Origin: DASYXT01 sp035934555
Lineage (GTDB): Bacteria > Verrucomicrobiota > Verrucomicrobiia > Limisphaerales > UBA8199
Direction of reading: 5' to 3'
DNA: 64,000 bases
Assembly: GCA_035934555.1 (NCBI GenBank)
Contig: DASYXT010000002.1
Location: 124,001-188,000 of the forward strand
The position numbers were made by a program, and so were the translations under genes. Shown here piece after piece: positions 51,088 to 59,117 of this stretch (positions within the stretch are counted from its first letter, which is position 1; the number at the start of each line of letters is the position of its first letter). Below the pieces are notes generated by a model. That model was given only the letters and a program-made list of their open reading frames with translations. It did not search any database and was not told where the DNA came from.

Positions 51088-51612
51088 CTACTTGCTGTTC
51101 TCGGTTACCGCTTGGTTCCAGCAGGAGTCCCAGGACCGGCTCGGGGCAGCGCCTTTCAGCTCTTGCGCCCGATTGGTGATCTTCTGGGTCTTTTCCCGCT
51201 CGTTAGCCTGGGCGTCGCCGCCTTTGGCCGCCGGCGCTTTCGCGTCCGCGCGGTTCAGCACCTGGCGAGTCGTGGCCGCCGCGGTGGTCGCCGCCGCGGT
51301 GTCCTCGGCTTTCGCGCCGAGCACTTCGGTCAGGAACGTAACCCGCTCTTCGCGGTTCTTCATCCCGACCAGAAACGGACGCACACGGTTGATGATCTTC
51401 TCATCCTTCACACCGTGCGTGGCCAAGTCGGCGTCGATCTGCTCGCCGAGCAATGTGTTGTTGTGGGTCTCCAGCGTGGTGACCCGCGTGCTCAAGCCCG
51501 TCACTTTGGTCTCAGCCTCGGTGGCGCGGTTCATGATCTTGGTCACTTCCGCCAACACGGCCTCTTCGGATGCATCGGCGGACAGCCCAAGCTTGGTTGC
51601 AACTGACTTCAT
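51088..51612 (-). CDS. nested scaffold protein from an internal start (Mu Z / lambda Nu3-like)
   Basis: An in-frame ATG at 51612 (residue M180, MKSVATKLGLSADASEEAVL) is preceded by AAAGGA five bases upstream, one of the clearest Shine-Dalgarno sites in this operon. It falls exactly at the junction between protease and helical scaffold region. It would make a 174-residue scaffold alone, as known for Mu I/Z and lambda C/Nu3. Confidence 0.65.
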   Translation of the reverse strand: MKSVATKLGLSADASEEAVLAEVTKIMNRATEAETKVTGLSTRVTTLETHNNTLLGEQIDADLATHGVKDEKIINRVRPFLVGMKNREERVTFLTEVLGAKAEDTAAATTAAATTRQVLNRADAKAPAAKGGDAQANEREKTQKITNRAQELKGAAPSRSWDSCWNQAVTENSK

Positions 51613-52149
51613 GGTTTTCCTTTGGTTGTTTGTTCCATCCGCCGCAGCGTCGCGGCGAAAATCTTCCTGCCGGTTGGTGATCGGCTGACTCCCTTTGTTG
51701 TTGGGGTCATTGGTGAGGGAAAGGCCGTCGAGCTTCAAAGGCCGCCCGCGCTCCGGCTTCTGGCCGCGGTTCAACACGACCACGTCGGCTGGGTCATACT
51801 CGGTCGAGAAGAACCGGTAGTCCCCGCCATCCACCGCGGCCCGGCCCGTGGCCGTCCACTTCACCTGCCCGTAAATCCCATCCGCCCGGTTCTGCAACCG
51901 CATCAGCCAGCCGTACGCGCGCGTCTCCTGGTTGGCGTAGTGCTTGAAATGCTCGTGGTCGATCAGCAACCCTGGAAACCCCGGCTTGTCTGCCTCGGCG
52001 TTAAACCGGTTCACGATTTCCTGGCACGCCTGGTCATCGATCACCTGGATTATCCCGCGCCGCGTGTTCGGGTGTTCCCCTTTCGGCTCAATCATGTACC
52101 AGCCGTCGGCCGGGTGTTGAAAATCGCGATTAAGAATGATCGGGTTCAT
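51088..52149 (-). CDS. Mu gpI-like head maturation protease with C-terminal scaffold
   Basis: 353 residues. The N-terminal part is the protease: HPNTRRGIIQVIDDQACQEI, LLIDHEHFKHYANQETRAYGW with the candidate active-site histidine, and the serine-bearing YRFFSTEYDP, then LKLDGLSLTNDPNNKGSQPI. The C-terminal part (from residue 180) is helical and charged, the scaffold, ending in a basic, tryptophan-containing tail (SRSWDSCWNQAVTENSK). It overlaps the portal gene by 4 nt. Confidence 0.85.
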   Translation of the reverse strand: MNPIILNRDFQHPADGWYMIEPKGEHPNTRRGIIQVIDDQACQEIVNRFNAEADKPGFPGLLIDHEHFKHYANQETRAYGWLMRLQNRADGIYGQVKWTATGRAAVDGGDYRFFSTEYDPADVVVLNRGQKPERGRPLKLDGLSLTNDPNNKGSQPITNRQEDFRRDAAADGTNNQRKTMKSVATKLGLSADASEEAVLAEVTKIMNRATEAETKVTGLSTRVTTLETHNNTLLGEQIDADLATHGVKDEKIINRVRPFLVGMKNREERVTFLTEVLGAKAEDTAAATTAAATTRQVLNRADAKAPAAKGGDAQANEREKTQKITNRAQELKGAAPSRSWDSCWNQAVTENSK

Positions 52150-53822
52150 GGGTTTCTTGCCGCCGCGGCCGCCGCCGCCGCATTCGCGCCTTCCGTCGCG
52201 TTGATTTTCTCCAGCGCCCGCCCTGTCGCCGGGTCTGCTTTAATGTCCGCTTTGAGTTGGTCCAACTCGCTGTAGAAATCCTGCAGCGCCTTCGTGAAGA
52301 TTTGCGGATCCTGAATCGCCAGAATCCGCGCCACTCGGTCATGAAGCGGCTTCATGTCCTGAGCGAGCGCGCGGAAGAATTGGTCTTTCTCCATCTGGTC
52401 CAACACCACGGACGCCCGCGCAGCGTTCACTATCCGCATGGCGCGGTTGCGTATCGTCGCGGCGGCTCCGTCTGCCGGCTCGGCTGCCGCGGGGTCGGTT
52501 GGCGGCGGTGCTCCCGGTGCCGGCGCCGCCGGTTTCGCCACGCGCGTCAGCTTCAGGTTCACCTTATCGCCGACTTCGCCCGGATCCGTCTGCAGCCCGA
52601 CCTGCTCAAGCTTCGAGACCCGGTCAGTCACTGCGTTCGCGTCCTCGCGGTCCTGTGACGCAATTTGGAAATAGGCCAGAATCGGTTGCCCAGGGAATTG
52701 CACCTCGATCTCTGGGACGTCGAACTGCTCTTGAAACAGCTCGCTGATTTCATTGGCCTCAGCCGTGGCGATTTCCTCAAACGCGTCGGCTTGGGTCTTG
52801 CCTTGGCTACTGTTCAACCCGGTCGGCGCCGTCAGAATCGCCAGCTTGCCGCCCGTGCCCGCGAGGACTACGTCCTTCTCTTGCCACTCCAGGTGTTCCT
52901 TGAACGGTGCGCCGCCTCGCACACTCGAGCTGGGGAACTTCGCGTCGCCGCCGGCCGGCATCGCCCCACTTGAGCCCTCGGCAACTTTCTCCGCCGCGGC
53001 TTTGTATTCGTCCTCTTTCCCCGCGGGGATGTTCGGCGGCATGATGACCACGCAGCCGGGCAGGCCGAAAATTTCCGCAAACGCGTCCCAGTCCTTCTGG
53101 ACCAGGTTGCTCCGCATAAAGGCAATGGCCCCGATCTCATCGACCGGCATGTCGCACTCCCGAATGATGAAGTCCTCGGGGTTAATTCGGTTCTCGGGCC
53201 CGAGTGTCGTCTCTGGCGTTGTGACGCCAGGCGTCGCCGCCGGGTTCCAGTACCAATCACCGAACATCCCGTCGCGGACAAAATTCCACTGCGGCAGCCA
53301 ATGCAGCTCTCTCACCGCCCCGTCATTCTTCCCGCCTTGGTACCGGTGCTTATTGAGAATCGCGTAGCCGCGGAACTCCGCCAGGCCCAGCGCCTTGATC
53401 GCCGCCTTGAGGTTTTTGATTAGCTCGTAACGGCTCCGCAGATACTTCCTCTGCGCCTCGGCCATGGCGGCCGTTGCCCCTTCCGGCAACTGGCTGACTA
53501 CCTTGATGTCCCAGTCCATCTTCAGTAGCGCCGACCGCCGCCGAAGAATCAGCGACCGCAAAACCGGGTACCGTTTCTCGACCATTCGGTAGAGCCACTG
53601 CAAGTCCGCGTAGTCCCCGCGCTGCCCGCATTCGAGCAACTGGACCACTTTGGCCATGATGAGTCCCCGCAGCGGGTTGTAGTTGTCCCGCCAACGGTTG
53701 TTCACCCGCACCAGCTCCGCGGTGGACTTCCCGCTCGGACTCACGCTCGTGGGCGCCGCTACCGCCGGCCGCTTCGGCCCTGTCCGCATCGCCTTAGGCT
53801 TTTCGAGCGTCTTAGCAGCCAT
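52146..53822 (-). CDS. DUF935-family portal protein (Mu gp29-like)
   Basis: 558 residues: NPLRGLIMAKVVQLLECGQRG, LQWLYRMVEKRYPVLRSLILRR, KMDWDIKV, GYAILNKHRY, LHWLPQWNFVRD and IIRECDMPVDEIGAIAFMRSNLVQKDWDAFAEIFGLPG follow the DUF935 pattern closely. The C-terminal 130 residues are alanine/proline-rich and helical. This is the dodecameric portal through which DNA enters. Start ATG at 53822; it overlaps the preceding small gene by 11 nt. Confidence 0.9.
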   Translation of the reverse strand: MAAKTLEKPKAMRTGPKRPAVAAPTSVSPSGKSTAELVRVNNRWRDNYNPLRGLIMAKVVQLLECGQRGDYADLQWLYRMVEKRYPVLRSLILRRRSALLKMDWDIKVVSQLPEGATAAMAEAQRKYLRSRYELIKNLKAAIKALGLAEFRGYAILNKHRYQGGKNDGAVRELHWLPQWNFVRDGMFGDWYWNPAATPGVTTPETTLGPENRINPEDFIIRECDMPVDEIGAIAFMRSNLVQKDWDAFAEIFGLPGCVVIMPPNIPAGKEDEYKAAAEKVAEGSSGAMPAGGDAKFPSSSVRGGAPFKEHLEWQEKDVVLAGTGGKLAILTAPTGLNSSQGKTQADAFEEIATAEANEISELFQEQFDVPEIEVQFPGQPILAYFQIASQDREDANAVTDRVSKLEQVGLQTDPGEVGDKVNLKLTRVAKPAAPAPGAPPPTDPAAAEPADGAAATIRNRAMRIVNAARASVVLDQMEKDQFFRALAQDMKPLHDRVARILAIQDPQIFTKALQDFYSELDQLKADIKADPATGRALEKINATEGANAAAAAAAARNP

Positions 53823-53994
53823 GGCTTACCTCCCGGAAATTCCGGTTTCCGCATTTTGCCCATTCCGGCGAAAGGGGTCTTAAAACACGTTTAAACGCCC
53901 CGGTGGCGAATCTTGGCACCCCATGCCGCGACAAGGTTCCAAAGCGCACAGGCTTGGCTCCCAGGGCAGAAGCGACTAGGCTCGTGAAACTCAT
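53812..53994 (-). CDS. small protein coupled to terminase and portal genes
   Basis: 60 residues (MSFTSLVASALGAKPVRFGT, then SRHGVPRFATGAFKRVLRPL and a C-terminal CGNRNF). The ATG overlaps the terminase stop as ATGA and the end overlaps the portal start by 11 nt, so translation is coupled on both sides. No family recognised. The coupling is the main reason to regard it as a gene. Confidence 0.55.
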   Translation of the reverse strand: MSFTSLVASALGAKPVRFGTLSRHGVPRFATGAFKRVLRPLSPEWAKCGNRNFREVSHGC

Positions 53995-55664
53995 CCGGCC
54001 ACGCTCCTTTCCCTCTTGTCCGCCAGCACCTGGCTTCGGCGGCCGCTCGGCACGATAATCACCCCGCACCAAACCGCTTCACTGCCGGCCCGCGTGCAAA
54101 GCGCCTGGGCGTTCGCGCGGTCCGCGTGCCCGTCTTCCGTGTGCGGCGCGCGGTAGGTCACATTCCCGTTGGGCGTTACCACCCGGTAGATTGAGTGCAG
54201 GTCCTCGCGAATAGCGCGGCTCATCGGGATTCGCCAGGCGCGCTGGTCGTAAGCCATGCGCAACTTGCTGAACAGTTCGACCTTCATCGGGTTGGTCATT
54301 GTGATCAGTTCGATTTTGCCGAACTTGTTCTGCTCCGGATTCCATTCGCCGAACTCCTGGACCAGGTAGTCACCCATCCCGATGCCCGGCCCCGTGTAAT
54401 CGAAGCAAACCCGCCGCGCCTTGCGAATCCGCGGTCGCAGCGCGTTGACCTGCTCCGGCGAGCTCATCCGCTCAAGGCACAGGACCTCTTTCGTGATCTG
54501 CAGGTCCGCGACCTTTTCCGCCGCCCATGAGCACGTCAGGTCTTTCTTGCGGCCAAAGTCGATCCCCAGGTCCACGGGAAACGGCGAGCTCGTCTGCCAA
54601 TACTCCGGCGGCAAAACCTCTGTTGCTTCCGGCGATTCGCACAGCGCAATGACCTCATAGGGCAGCAACACCGCCGCGGTGTCCAGGAACTGGCACTCGT
54701 ACTCCTGGGCCCAACCCTCGGGGTCATTCAGCGCCAGGCGGATTTCTTCCGGGTCAATCGGCAGCCCCGCGTTCACCGCGTCCCAGATCGTGACCTTGTG
54801 CAGTGACCAGAACCCCTTCCGGTTTTCCTTCCGGGCCTGCTGCCAATCCGGCGACCCAAACGGCACTGCCTGTTTGCACAGCTCGTGAAAGCGCCGGCCC
54901 GCGCCGTTGGGCGTCGAGACCAGGCGAAACTTTTTCGGGCCGCCCCGCAGTGGATTCGTAATCGACGGCATGATCGCGCGGAGCGTCTCATCCGGCTTTT
55001 CGAAGAAATCAAACTCCGTCGCCAGCACGTTCATGCTGAACCCGCGGACGGTTTCCGGCTTGCCGGGCACAGCCATCGCGCGTGACCCGTTGGGGAAAAC
55101 AATCGTGGCCGACTTGAGCAGCGCCTCGCTGGATTTGCCCTCGCGCTCCTCGACGATGTCCTCGATGGCGAGCTTGTAGGCCTCCGTCCATTCCTTCCAC
55201 TTGCCGAGCGACTCCAGGCTCTGCCGCTCCGATGGCGCCGCAATCAACCAGCCCGTCTTGTCCTTATCGATTTCGTGCTGGTAGATGTCGCGGATGCCTT
55301 CCTCGCCGCTGGTGAAGTCCTTCCCCACCTGGCGCGCCCACAGGCCCAACTTGAACCGCGAGCCATCATCCGCGTATTGCCGCTGGTACGGCAGCAACAA
55401 ATCCCGCGGGCTGATAGTGAAACCGGGGGACTGCGCGGCTTTCGCTCGGTCCGCAGTCCCTATTTTATCCAGGGCATTTTCCGCCCATATAAAAGCATCC
55501 GCCCGCGGGCCGGCGGTTTTCCGTCCTTTCTCCGACGGTGTCGTGTCCGCCCCGCGGGCCGATAAATTCGCGGGGGCGCCAGCCATGGCCTTTGGCTGCG
55601 AGCCTTCCTTGGCCACGCCCTTTTTCAGCGCCGCCCCCGCCTCATGTTTAGTATTCCGCTTCAC
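53991..55664 (-). CDS. terminase large subunit (Mu gp28-like)
   Basis: 557 residues from GTG 55664, 14 bp after the stop of the small subunit. The ATPase part has a Walker A-type loop in WARQVGKDFTS (about residue 113), and a Walker B region NVLATEFDFFEKPDE (about 216), with the motif III text RLVSTPNG. The nuclease part begins DLGIDFGRKKD (about 367). The far N-terminal 100 residues are basic and low in complexity. The longer reading to 56270 overlaps the small-subunit gene completely and is rejected. It packages DNA through the portal. Confidence 0.88.
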   Translation of the reverse strand: MKRNTKHEAGAALKKGVAKEGSQPKAMAGAPANLSARGADTTPSEKGRKTAGPRADAFIWAENALDKIGTADRAKAAQSPGFTISPRDLLLPYQRQYADDGSRFKLGLWARQVGKDFTSGEEGIRDIYQHEIDKDKTGWLIAAPSERQSLESLGKWKEWTEAYKLAIEDIVEEREGKSSEALLKSATIVFPNGSRAMAVPGKPETVRGFSMNVLATEFDFFEKPDETLRAIMPSITNPLRGGPKKFRLVSTPNGAGRRFHELCKQAVPFGSPDWQQARKENRKGFWSLHKVTIWDAVNAGLPIDPEEIRLALNDPEGWAQEYECQFLDTAAVLLPYEVIALCESPEATEVLPPEYWQTSSPFPVDLGIDFGRKKDLTCSWAAEKVADLQITKEVLCLERMSSPEQVNALRPRIRKARRVCFDYTGPGIGMGDYLVQEFGEWNPEQNKFGKIELITMTNPMKVELFSKLRMAYDQRAWRIPMSRAIREDLHSIYRVVTPNGNVTYRAPHTEDGHADRANAQALCTRAGSEAVWCGVIIVPSGRRSQVLADKRERSVAG

Positions 55665-55678
55665 CTGAAAATGTGCGG

Positions 55679-56218
55679 TTAGCCCATCCCGAAAATCTGT
55701 TTCAGCTTGAGCTGCTTCTCCTCCGGCGTGAGCGCGCTCTCCGTCACTTCCTTGGCCTGGTCCGCCAGCGCCGCCTTGCGCTCCAGCAAGTCCAGCCGCC
55801 GCGCTTCCAGCTTGTTCTGCTCCGCGAGCTGCTCCAGCCGCGCGAACTTCTGGACCTCGCGCATCATCCGGTTCACCAGTTCGAGCTTCTCGGGATCCGC
55901 ATTGCCCTCGGTTGAAAGTTTCAAAATCAAAACCCGGTGCAGCTTGATCAACGTGTTGAGCTCCGGCGCCCCGCTCTTCCCCAGCGCCTTCTCCACGTCC
56001 TGGCACTGCCGCGCTCCCGACGCTATCTGTTCGAGCAACCGGTCCTGCAGCCGACGCGATTGCCGCTGCGACCACCATTCCCCAAGCCGCGAGATGGACA
56101 CCGTGCAGCCATCGAGCCGCAACTGTTCCCGCACCGCTTCGAGCGTCATTTTTTTCTCGCCGAACCATTCGTCCAACCGCTCGGCGTAAGCGTCCAATTT
56201 CGATGGCTTCTCTTTCAT
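55679..56218 (-). CDS. DUF3486-family terminase small subunit (Mu gp27-like)
   Basis: 179 residues: KLDAYAERLDEWFGEKKMTL, VREQLRLDGCTVSISRLGEWWSQRQ (a helix-turn-helix-like recognition region), then long charged helices QIASGARQCQDVEKALGKSG and LVNRMMREVQKFARLEQLAEQ. This pattern is that of DUF3486. It lies directly before the large subunit, as in Mu-like phages. Confidence 0.85.
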   Translation of the reverse strand: MKEKPSKLDAYAERLDEWFGEKKMTLEAVREQLRLDGCTVSISRLGEWWSQRQSRRLQDRLLEQIASGARQCQDVEKALGKSGAPELNTLIKLHRVLILKLSTEGNADPEKLELVNRMMREVQKFARLEQLAEQNKLEARRLDLLERKAALADQAKEVTESALTPEEKQLKLKQIFGMG

Positions 56219-56221
56219 TCA

Positions 56222-56479
56222 TCAGCCCAGTTGCTTCGCTTTGTGCGTTCCCTTCGCGGTCAGCGTCCACGTGAGCGTGCCGTCCAGGTCCTCGCGGCTG
56301 CCGCCGATGAACCCGTCCGCTTCCATTTCCCGCTTGCTCTGCTCGACGTCGCTCAACAGCGGCTGCGGCACGATGGCCTGCCGCACCGCGTCATTGAGTG
56401 AACTGTCCGGCAGCGGCAGCCCGCCCGTCCGCGCCAGCGCCCGCAGAATGAATCGTTTGATTTCTGGTATCGGGTTCAT
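56222..56479 (-). CDS. small winged-helix phage protein (VpaChn25_0724-like)
   Basis: 85 residues, MNPIPEIKRFILRALARTGG, LNDAVRQAIVPQPLLSDVEQ, KREMEADGFIGGS and TWTLTAKGTHKAKQL. The layout of a winged helix with a final strand and LTxKG ending matches small Mu-like phage proteins annotated as VpaChn25_0724 family, which lie just before DUF3486. It overlaps its upstream neighbour by 4 nt. Role unknown. Confidence 0.65.
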   Translation of the reverse strand: MNPIPEIKRFILRALARTGGLPLPDSSLNDAVRQAIVPQPLLSDVEQSKREMEADGFIGGSREDLDGTLTWTLTAKGTHKAKQLG

Positions 56480-56895
56480 GCTCTGGCCGCCAGCCGGTCA
56501 AGTTTTTGGTCCATCCGCGCCAGTTGCTGGTTCTGCAGCGCTGTTGCCGCCTTGAGCTCACTGACCTCACGCGACACCGCATTCACCTTTTCGTGAAGGT
56601 CCTTGATGTCTTGCCGCCGCTCCTGGCGCAGCTCGACAAGCTGCTTGTCCAGCACTTCAATCGCCCGGCTCGTCTCTTTATGCGTCAGGTCACAGTGGGC
56701 GCGGGTGACGTACTTCTCCGCCTGGTCGATAATCAACGGCTGCGGCGTGATCTCCTGCTGCTCCTTCTTCCGGGTGACCGCTTTCCACGCGACTACAACC
56801 CCCAGAATTACCGGCACCGCGATAAACAGCATCTTGAGGAAGTCCACCACGTGCTCCGACTTCGGTGGGTCAAACTGTGCAAAAAGCAAACTCAT
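56476..56895 (-). CDS. DUF2730-like membrane coiled-coil protein
   Basis: 139 residues with one membrane span (FLKMLFIAVPVILGVVVAWK, about 19-38) and a long coiled coil (VLDKQLVELRQERRQDIKDL...VSELKAATALQNQQLARMDQ). Mu-like phages carry a DUF2730 protein of this size and shape at this place (Mu gp25). Function unknown; a membrane or lysis-related role is possible. Four-nt overlaps on both sides. Confidence 0.65.
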   Translation of the reverse strand: MSLLFAQFDPPKSEHVVDFLKMLFIAVPVILGVVVAWKAVTRKKEQQEITPQPLIIDQAEKYVTRAHCDLTHKETSRAIEVLDKQLVELRQERRQDIKDLHEKVNAVSREVSELKAATALQNQQLARMDQKLDRLAARA

Positions 56896-57086
56896 GATTT
56901 TTGGTCCTGGTAGCGGGCAATGAACGCCATCAACTCCCGGTCGAACTGCCCCGACCGGTTCCGCAATTCCACCAGGCGCCGTTCGCGCGCCGGCCCTGGT
57001 TTCATCGCGACCGCAAATTGAGCCTCCTCGTTCAGCCAGTCTTGCTGCTCGGTGAACTGCTCAAGTTGCCGGTCGATTTCGTTCAT
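56892..57086 (-). CDS. small helical phage protein
   Basis: 64 residues, all helical and charged: MNEIDRQLEQFTEQQDWLNE, then RERRLVELRNRSGQFDREL and FIARYQDQKS. No family recognised. Start overlaps nothing, stop overlaps the DUF2730-like start by 4 nt, so it belongs to the operon. Confidence 0.6.
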   Translation of the reverse strand: MNEIDRQLEQFTEQQDWLNEEAQFAVAMKPGPARERRLVELRNRSGQFDRELMAFIARYQDQKS

Positions 57087-57101
57087 GCCCGCTGGGTTGG
57101 G

Positions 57102-57341
57102 TTACACCGGGTCCGGCTCGACCTTCCAGTGGTCCGGAACAATTCCGGCCTTGGCGAGCGCGCAAATCGAATCAACGTGCGCGTGCGCCGCGTCCTGCTG
57201 TTCTTTGGTGATGATGTTCGCCGTAAACAGCGACGTGATGAACGCCTTGGCTTTGACTCCGAGGTCTTCGGCCAGCGGCGCCGCGGCCACCGCCGCCTGC
57301 AGCCCTTGAATCACGAGAGCGAGAATTGCTGTTGCTGTCAT
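57102..57341 (-). CDS. small phage protein with N-terminal hydrophobic helix
   Basis: 79 residues. A weakly hydrophobic alanine-rich N-terminus (MTATAILALVIQGLQAAVAA) is followed by a soluble helical part (KEQQDAAHAHVDSICALAKA) and a closing PDHWKVEPDPV. It stands among small membrane proteins just upstream of the packaging genes, the usual site of lysis genes in Mu-like phages, but no lysis motif is visible. Confidence 0.6.
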   Translation of the reverse strand: MTATAILALVIQGLQAAVAAAPLAEDLGVKAKAFITSLFTANIITKEQQDAAHAHVDSICALAKAGIVPDHWKVEPDPV

Positions 57342-57373
57342 AGTGTTGTTGGCTATCGACTGTGTGTTATTGG

Positions 57374-57814
57374 CTATTGTTTCGGTAGGACCGCCGCCAT
57401 CGTCGCCGCGACCGTCGCCGCGATCTGTTTTACTTTCGCCAGCGCCGTCCCCAGCGAGCTCAGCCCGGCTGGCGTCGGGTTGCTCAAATACGCCTCCCGC
57501 GCGGCTGCGTAGTCGTCGCGCACTTTCAGCGCCTCAGGCCGCACCTGGTCGAGCGCCTTCTTAATCTCCGGCGCCACGCTCCACAGCATTGCCCGGTTCT
57601 GCCGCTCGAACAGAAACGCCGCATCGACCGTCGAGTAAGCCAGGTCGTACGCAGCATCGACCTGGTAGAACGCCAGGTCCGGCTGCGCTGCCGGCACACC
57701 GTTGGTCATCGGCGCGTACGCTCCGCCCTGCTCCAGCGTCGCCTTGCCGCACCCCGGCAGCAGCGCCAGCGCCAGCAGGCCCATCAGTCCAATCACTCCA
57801 ATCAGTCGTTTCAT
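57374..57814 (-). CDS. phage lipoprotein
   Basis: 146 residues. A lipoprotein signal MKRLIGVIGLMGLLALALLP is followed by the lipobox cysteine (LLPGC). ATG 57814 is chosen because AAGGA lies 4-5 bases upstream. The mature part is alanine-rich and helical (QVDAAYDLAYSTVDAAFLFE...). In a lysis block an outer-membrane lipoprotein next to a small membrane protein could be an o-spanin equivalent, but it is longer than usual Rz1 proteins and not proline-rich. Confidence 0.75.
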   Translation of the reverse strand: MKRLIGVIGLMGLLALALLPGCGKATLEQGGAYAPMTNGVPAAQPDLAFYQVDAAYDLAYSTVDAAFLFERQNRAMLWSVAPEIKKALDQVRPEALKVRDDYAAAREAYLSNPTPAGLSSLGTALAKVKQIAATVAATMAAVLPKQ

Positions 57815-57822
57815 TTTTCCTT

Positions 57823-58080
57823 TCACTTCGGTTGCGGTTGTGTTGCCGCCGGCGCATCAGCCGGCGTAGATTCTTTCCCCCGTTGGTAGGCCTTGATCCC
57901 CAGCGCTCCCAGCACCAGCCCCATCTCTTCCGCCGACAGCGTCGGCATCTGGCCGGTCTTGATCGCCGTCACGATTCGCGGCGCCAGCACCAGCAGCACA
58001 ACCAGCAGCACTGCCACACGCATCGTGCTAACCGACGCCGCGGACCCGTCTTCGCTGAGCATGGAGAGGAGGAGGTTCAT
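57823..58080 (-). CDS. small holin-like membrane protein
   Basis: 85 residues. A short polar N-terminus (MNLLLSMLSEDGSAASVSTM) precedes one strong span (RVAVLLVVLLVLAPRIVTAI), then a helical, lysine-containing region and a proline/alanine tail. This form, with an S-M-R lead into the span, is common among small phage holin-like proteins. The ATG lies directly upstream of the lipoprotein gene. Lysis role is inferred. Confidence 0.6.
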   Translation of the reverse strand: MNLLLSMLSEDGSAASVSTMRVAVLLVVLLVLAPRIVTAIKTGQMPTLSAEEMGLVLGALGIKAYQRGKESTPADAPAATQPQPK

Positions 58081-58086
58081 AGTTTT

Positions 58087-58107
58087 GGAGCGCGGACCTT
58101 AGTCCGC
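58087..58107. repeat. REP-like palindrome, same family as the one at position 1
   Basis: GAGCGCGGAC-CTTA-GTCCGC. Read on the minus strand it is GCGGAC-TAAG-GTCCGCGCTC, matching CGGACA-AGAA-TGTCCGCGCTCC at the left edge of the window apart from the loop. Confidence 0.5.
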
Positions 58108-58395
58108 AGCAATACCCGATGAGGATTTGATTGTTGAAAAACAGAAGGACCAGCGGTCGCACCAACATGGAGAAGGGCATCGCCACAGAAGTGTGTTCCC
58201 GCCGGCCCTCCAGAAAGTGGACCGGCCTGCAGAGGTTCAGCTCTGCGCCTTTGCTGAGTGCGATGCCCAATCACGCGCGCAGCTTGCTGCGCGGCAGCCC
58301 CGCCCGTCTAACGACTATGCGGACTATCCCGCCTTACGAGGCATCTTTTTGGGGTGACCCCCGGAAATCTCCCGCAAAATCAGGCCTTTTACGGT

Positions 58396-58420
58396 AGGAC
58401 CTCCCAAAATGGGAGGTCCT
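58396..58420 (-). terminator. hairpin downstream of the small membrane-protein gene at 58424
   Basis: A 10-bp perfect stem (AGGACCTCCC with GGGAGGTCCT) around five bases begins three bases after the minus-strand stop codon. No T tract follows, so it may be a weak terminator or an RNA-stability element. Confidence 0.5.
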
Positions 58421-58423
58421 CTC

Positions 58424-58825
58424 TCACCTCACAACCAGCCCGTCATAGCTGTCCCACTCCGCCAGCAGCTTGCCCGATCGTTGCGAGTAAATCTTCACGC
58501 TGTAAAGCCCGTCCTGCCGGTTCCCCTCGCAATAGATCGCCATCGTTGCCGCAAAATCCTCCCGCTGGTGCGCGTCCATCCGATGCCACAATTCGCTATC
58601 AACCATCACGCGAAACCCCGACACTTCCAGGAACCCCTCTTTCTTTAAGTCCTGGATCAGTTGCAGTTGGTCGGCCCTGAGCGCCGGCCGCGTCCTGGTC
58701 GCGATCCCCGGCTCGGCCGGCCGGTCCGCTTCACCCCGCGGCGCGACCTTGTATGACCACACCGCCACCCACGCCGCTCCTGCCAGCAGCGCGACCAGCA
58801 CGACTACTTTTATGGCCGTTTTCAT
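58424..58825 (-). CDS. membrane-anchored small protein, unknown
   Basis: 133 residues with an N-terminal span (MKTAIKVVVLVALLAGAAWV) and a soluble part: DQLQLIQDLKKEGFLEVSGF, VMVDSELWHRMDAHQREDFAA and SVKIYSQRSGKLLAEWDSYD. The last part looks like a small alpha-beta fold. No family recognised with certainty. It lies between the repressor and the late operon, separated from the latter by a hairpin-bearing gap, so it may be an independent (lysogeny-expressed) gene. Confidence 0.6.
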   Translation of the reverse strand: MKTAIKVVVLVALLAGAAWVAVWSYKVAPRGEADRPAEPGIATRTRPALRADQLQLIQDLKKEGFLEVSGFRVMVDSELWHRMDAHQREDFAATMAIYCEGNRQDGLYSVKIYSQRSGKLLAEWDSYDGLVVR

Positions 58826-59117
58826 TCCCCGAAAAAGATTTCCTAACTTTGTCTTGACGCCCTTTCCCTACGCGCCATTATCAAAATCGTTTTCGCGTAA
58901 GGGCGTGGGAGACCAAAACCGCCAGTTCTGTTCACCCATCCACGACCCAAGCACGCGCTCCGATCGGGCGCGGCTTGGCGTGTTTGGGTTGGGCGCCTGG
59001 CGGTGCCCGGTCTCATCGCGTTGAGTCCGCGCCCCTTTGTTGGGCAACGCCGGGATTGAACCTTGGAGCATTGAAAAATGGGTCACGCAGTTTGCAGTTC
59101 GCATTGCAGCATTTGCT

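Larger units (their letters stand above)
58081..58423. other. gap of 343 bp with three hairpins and no supported gene
   Basis: No reading frame here looks coding. It holds a REP-like palindrome at 58092-58107 (GCGGAC-CTTA-GTCCGC), a hairpin at 58276-58293 (CGCGCAGC-TT-GCTGCGCG) and another at 58396-58420 (AGGACCTCCC and GGGAGGTCCT). It may hold a late promoter or mark an old insertion inside the operon. Confidence 0.5.

Noticed and set aside
55665..56270. N-terminal 200 residues of the long terminase reading
   Set aside because: This part lies fully over the DUF3486 gene in another frame and is low-complexity; the GTG at 55664 fits the gene spacing.
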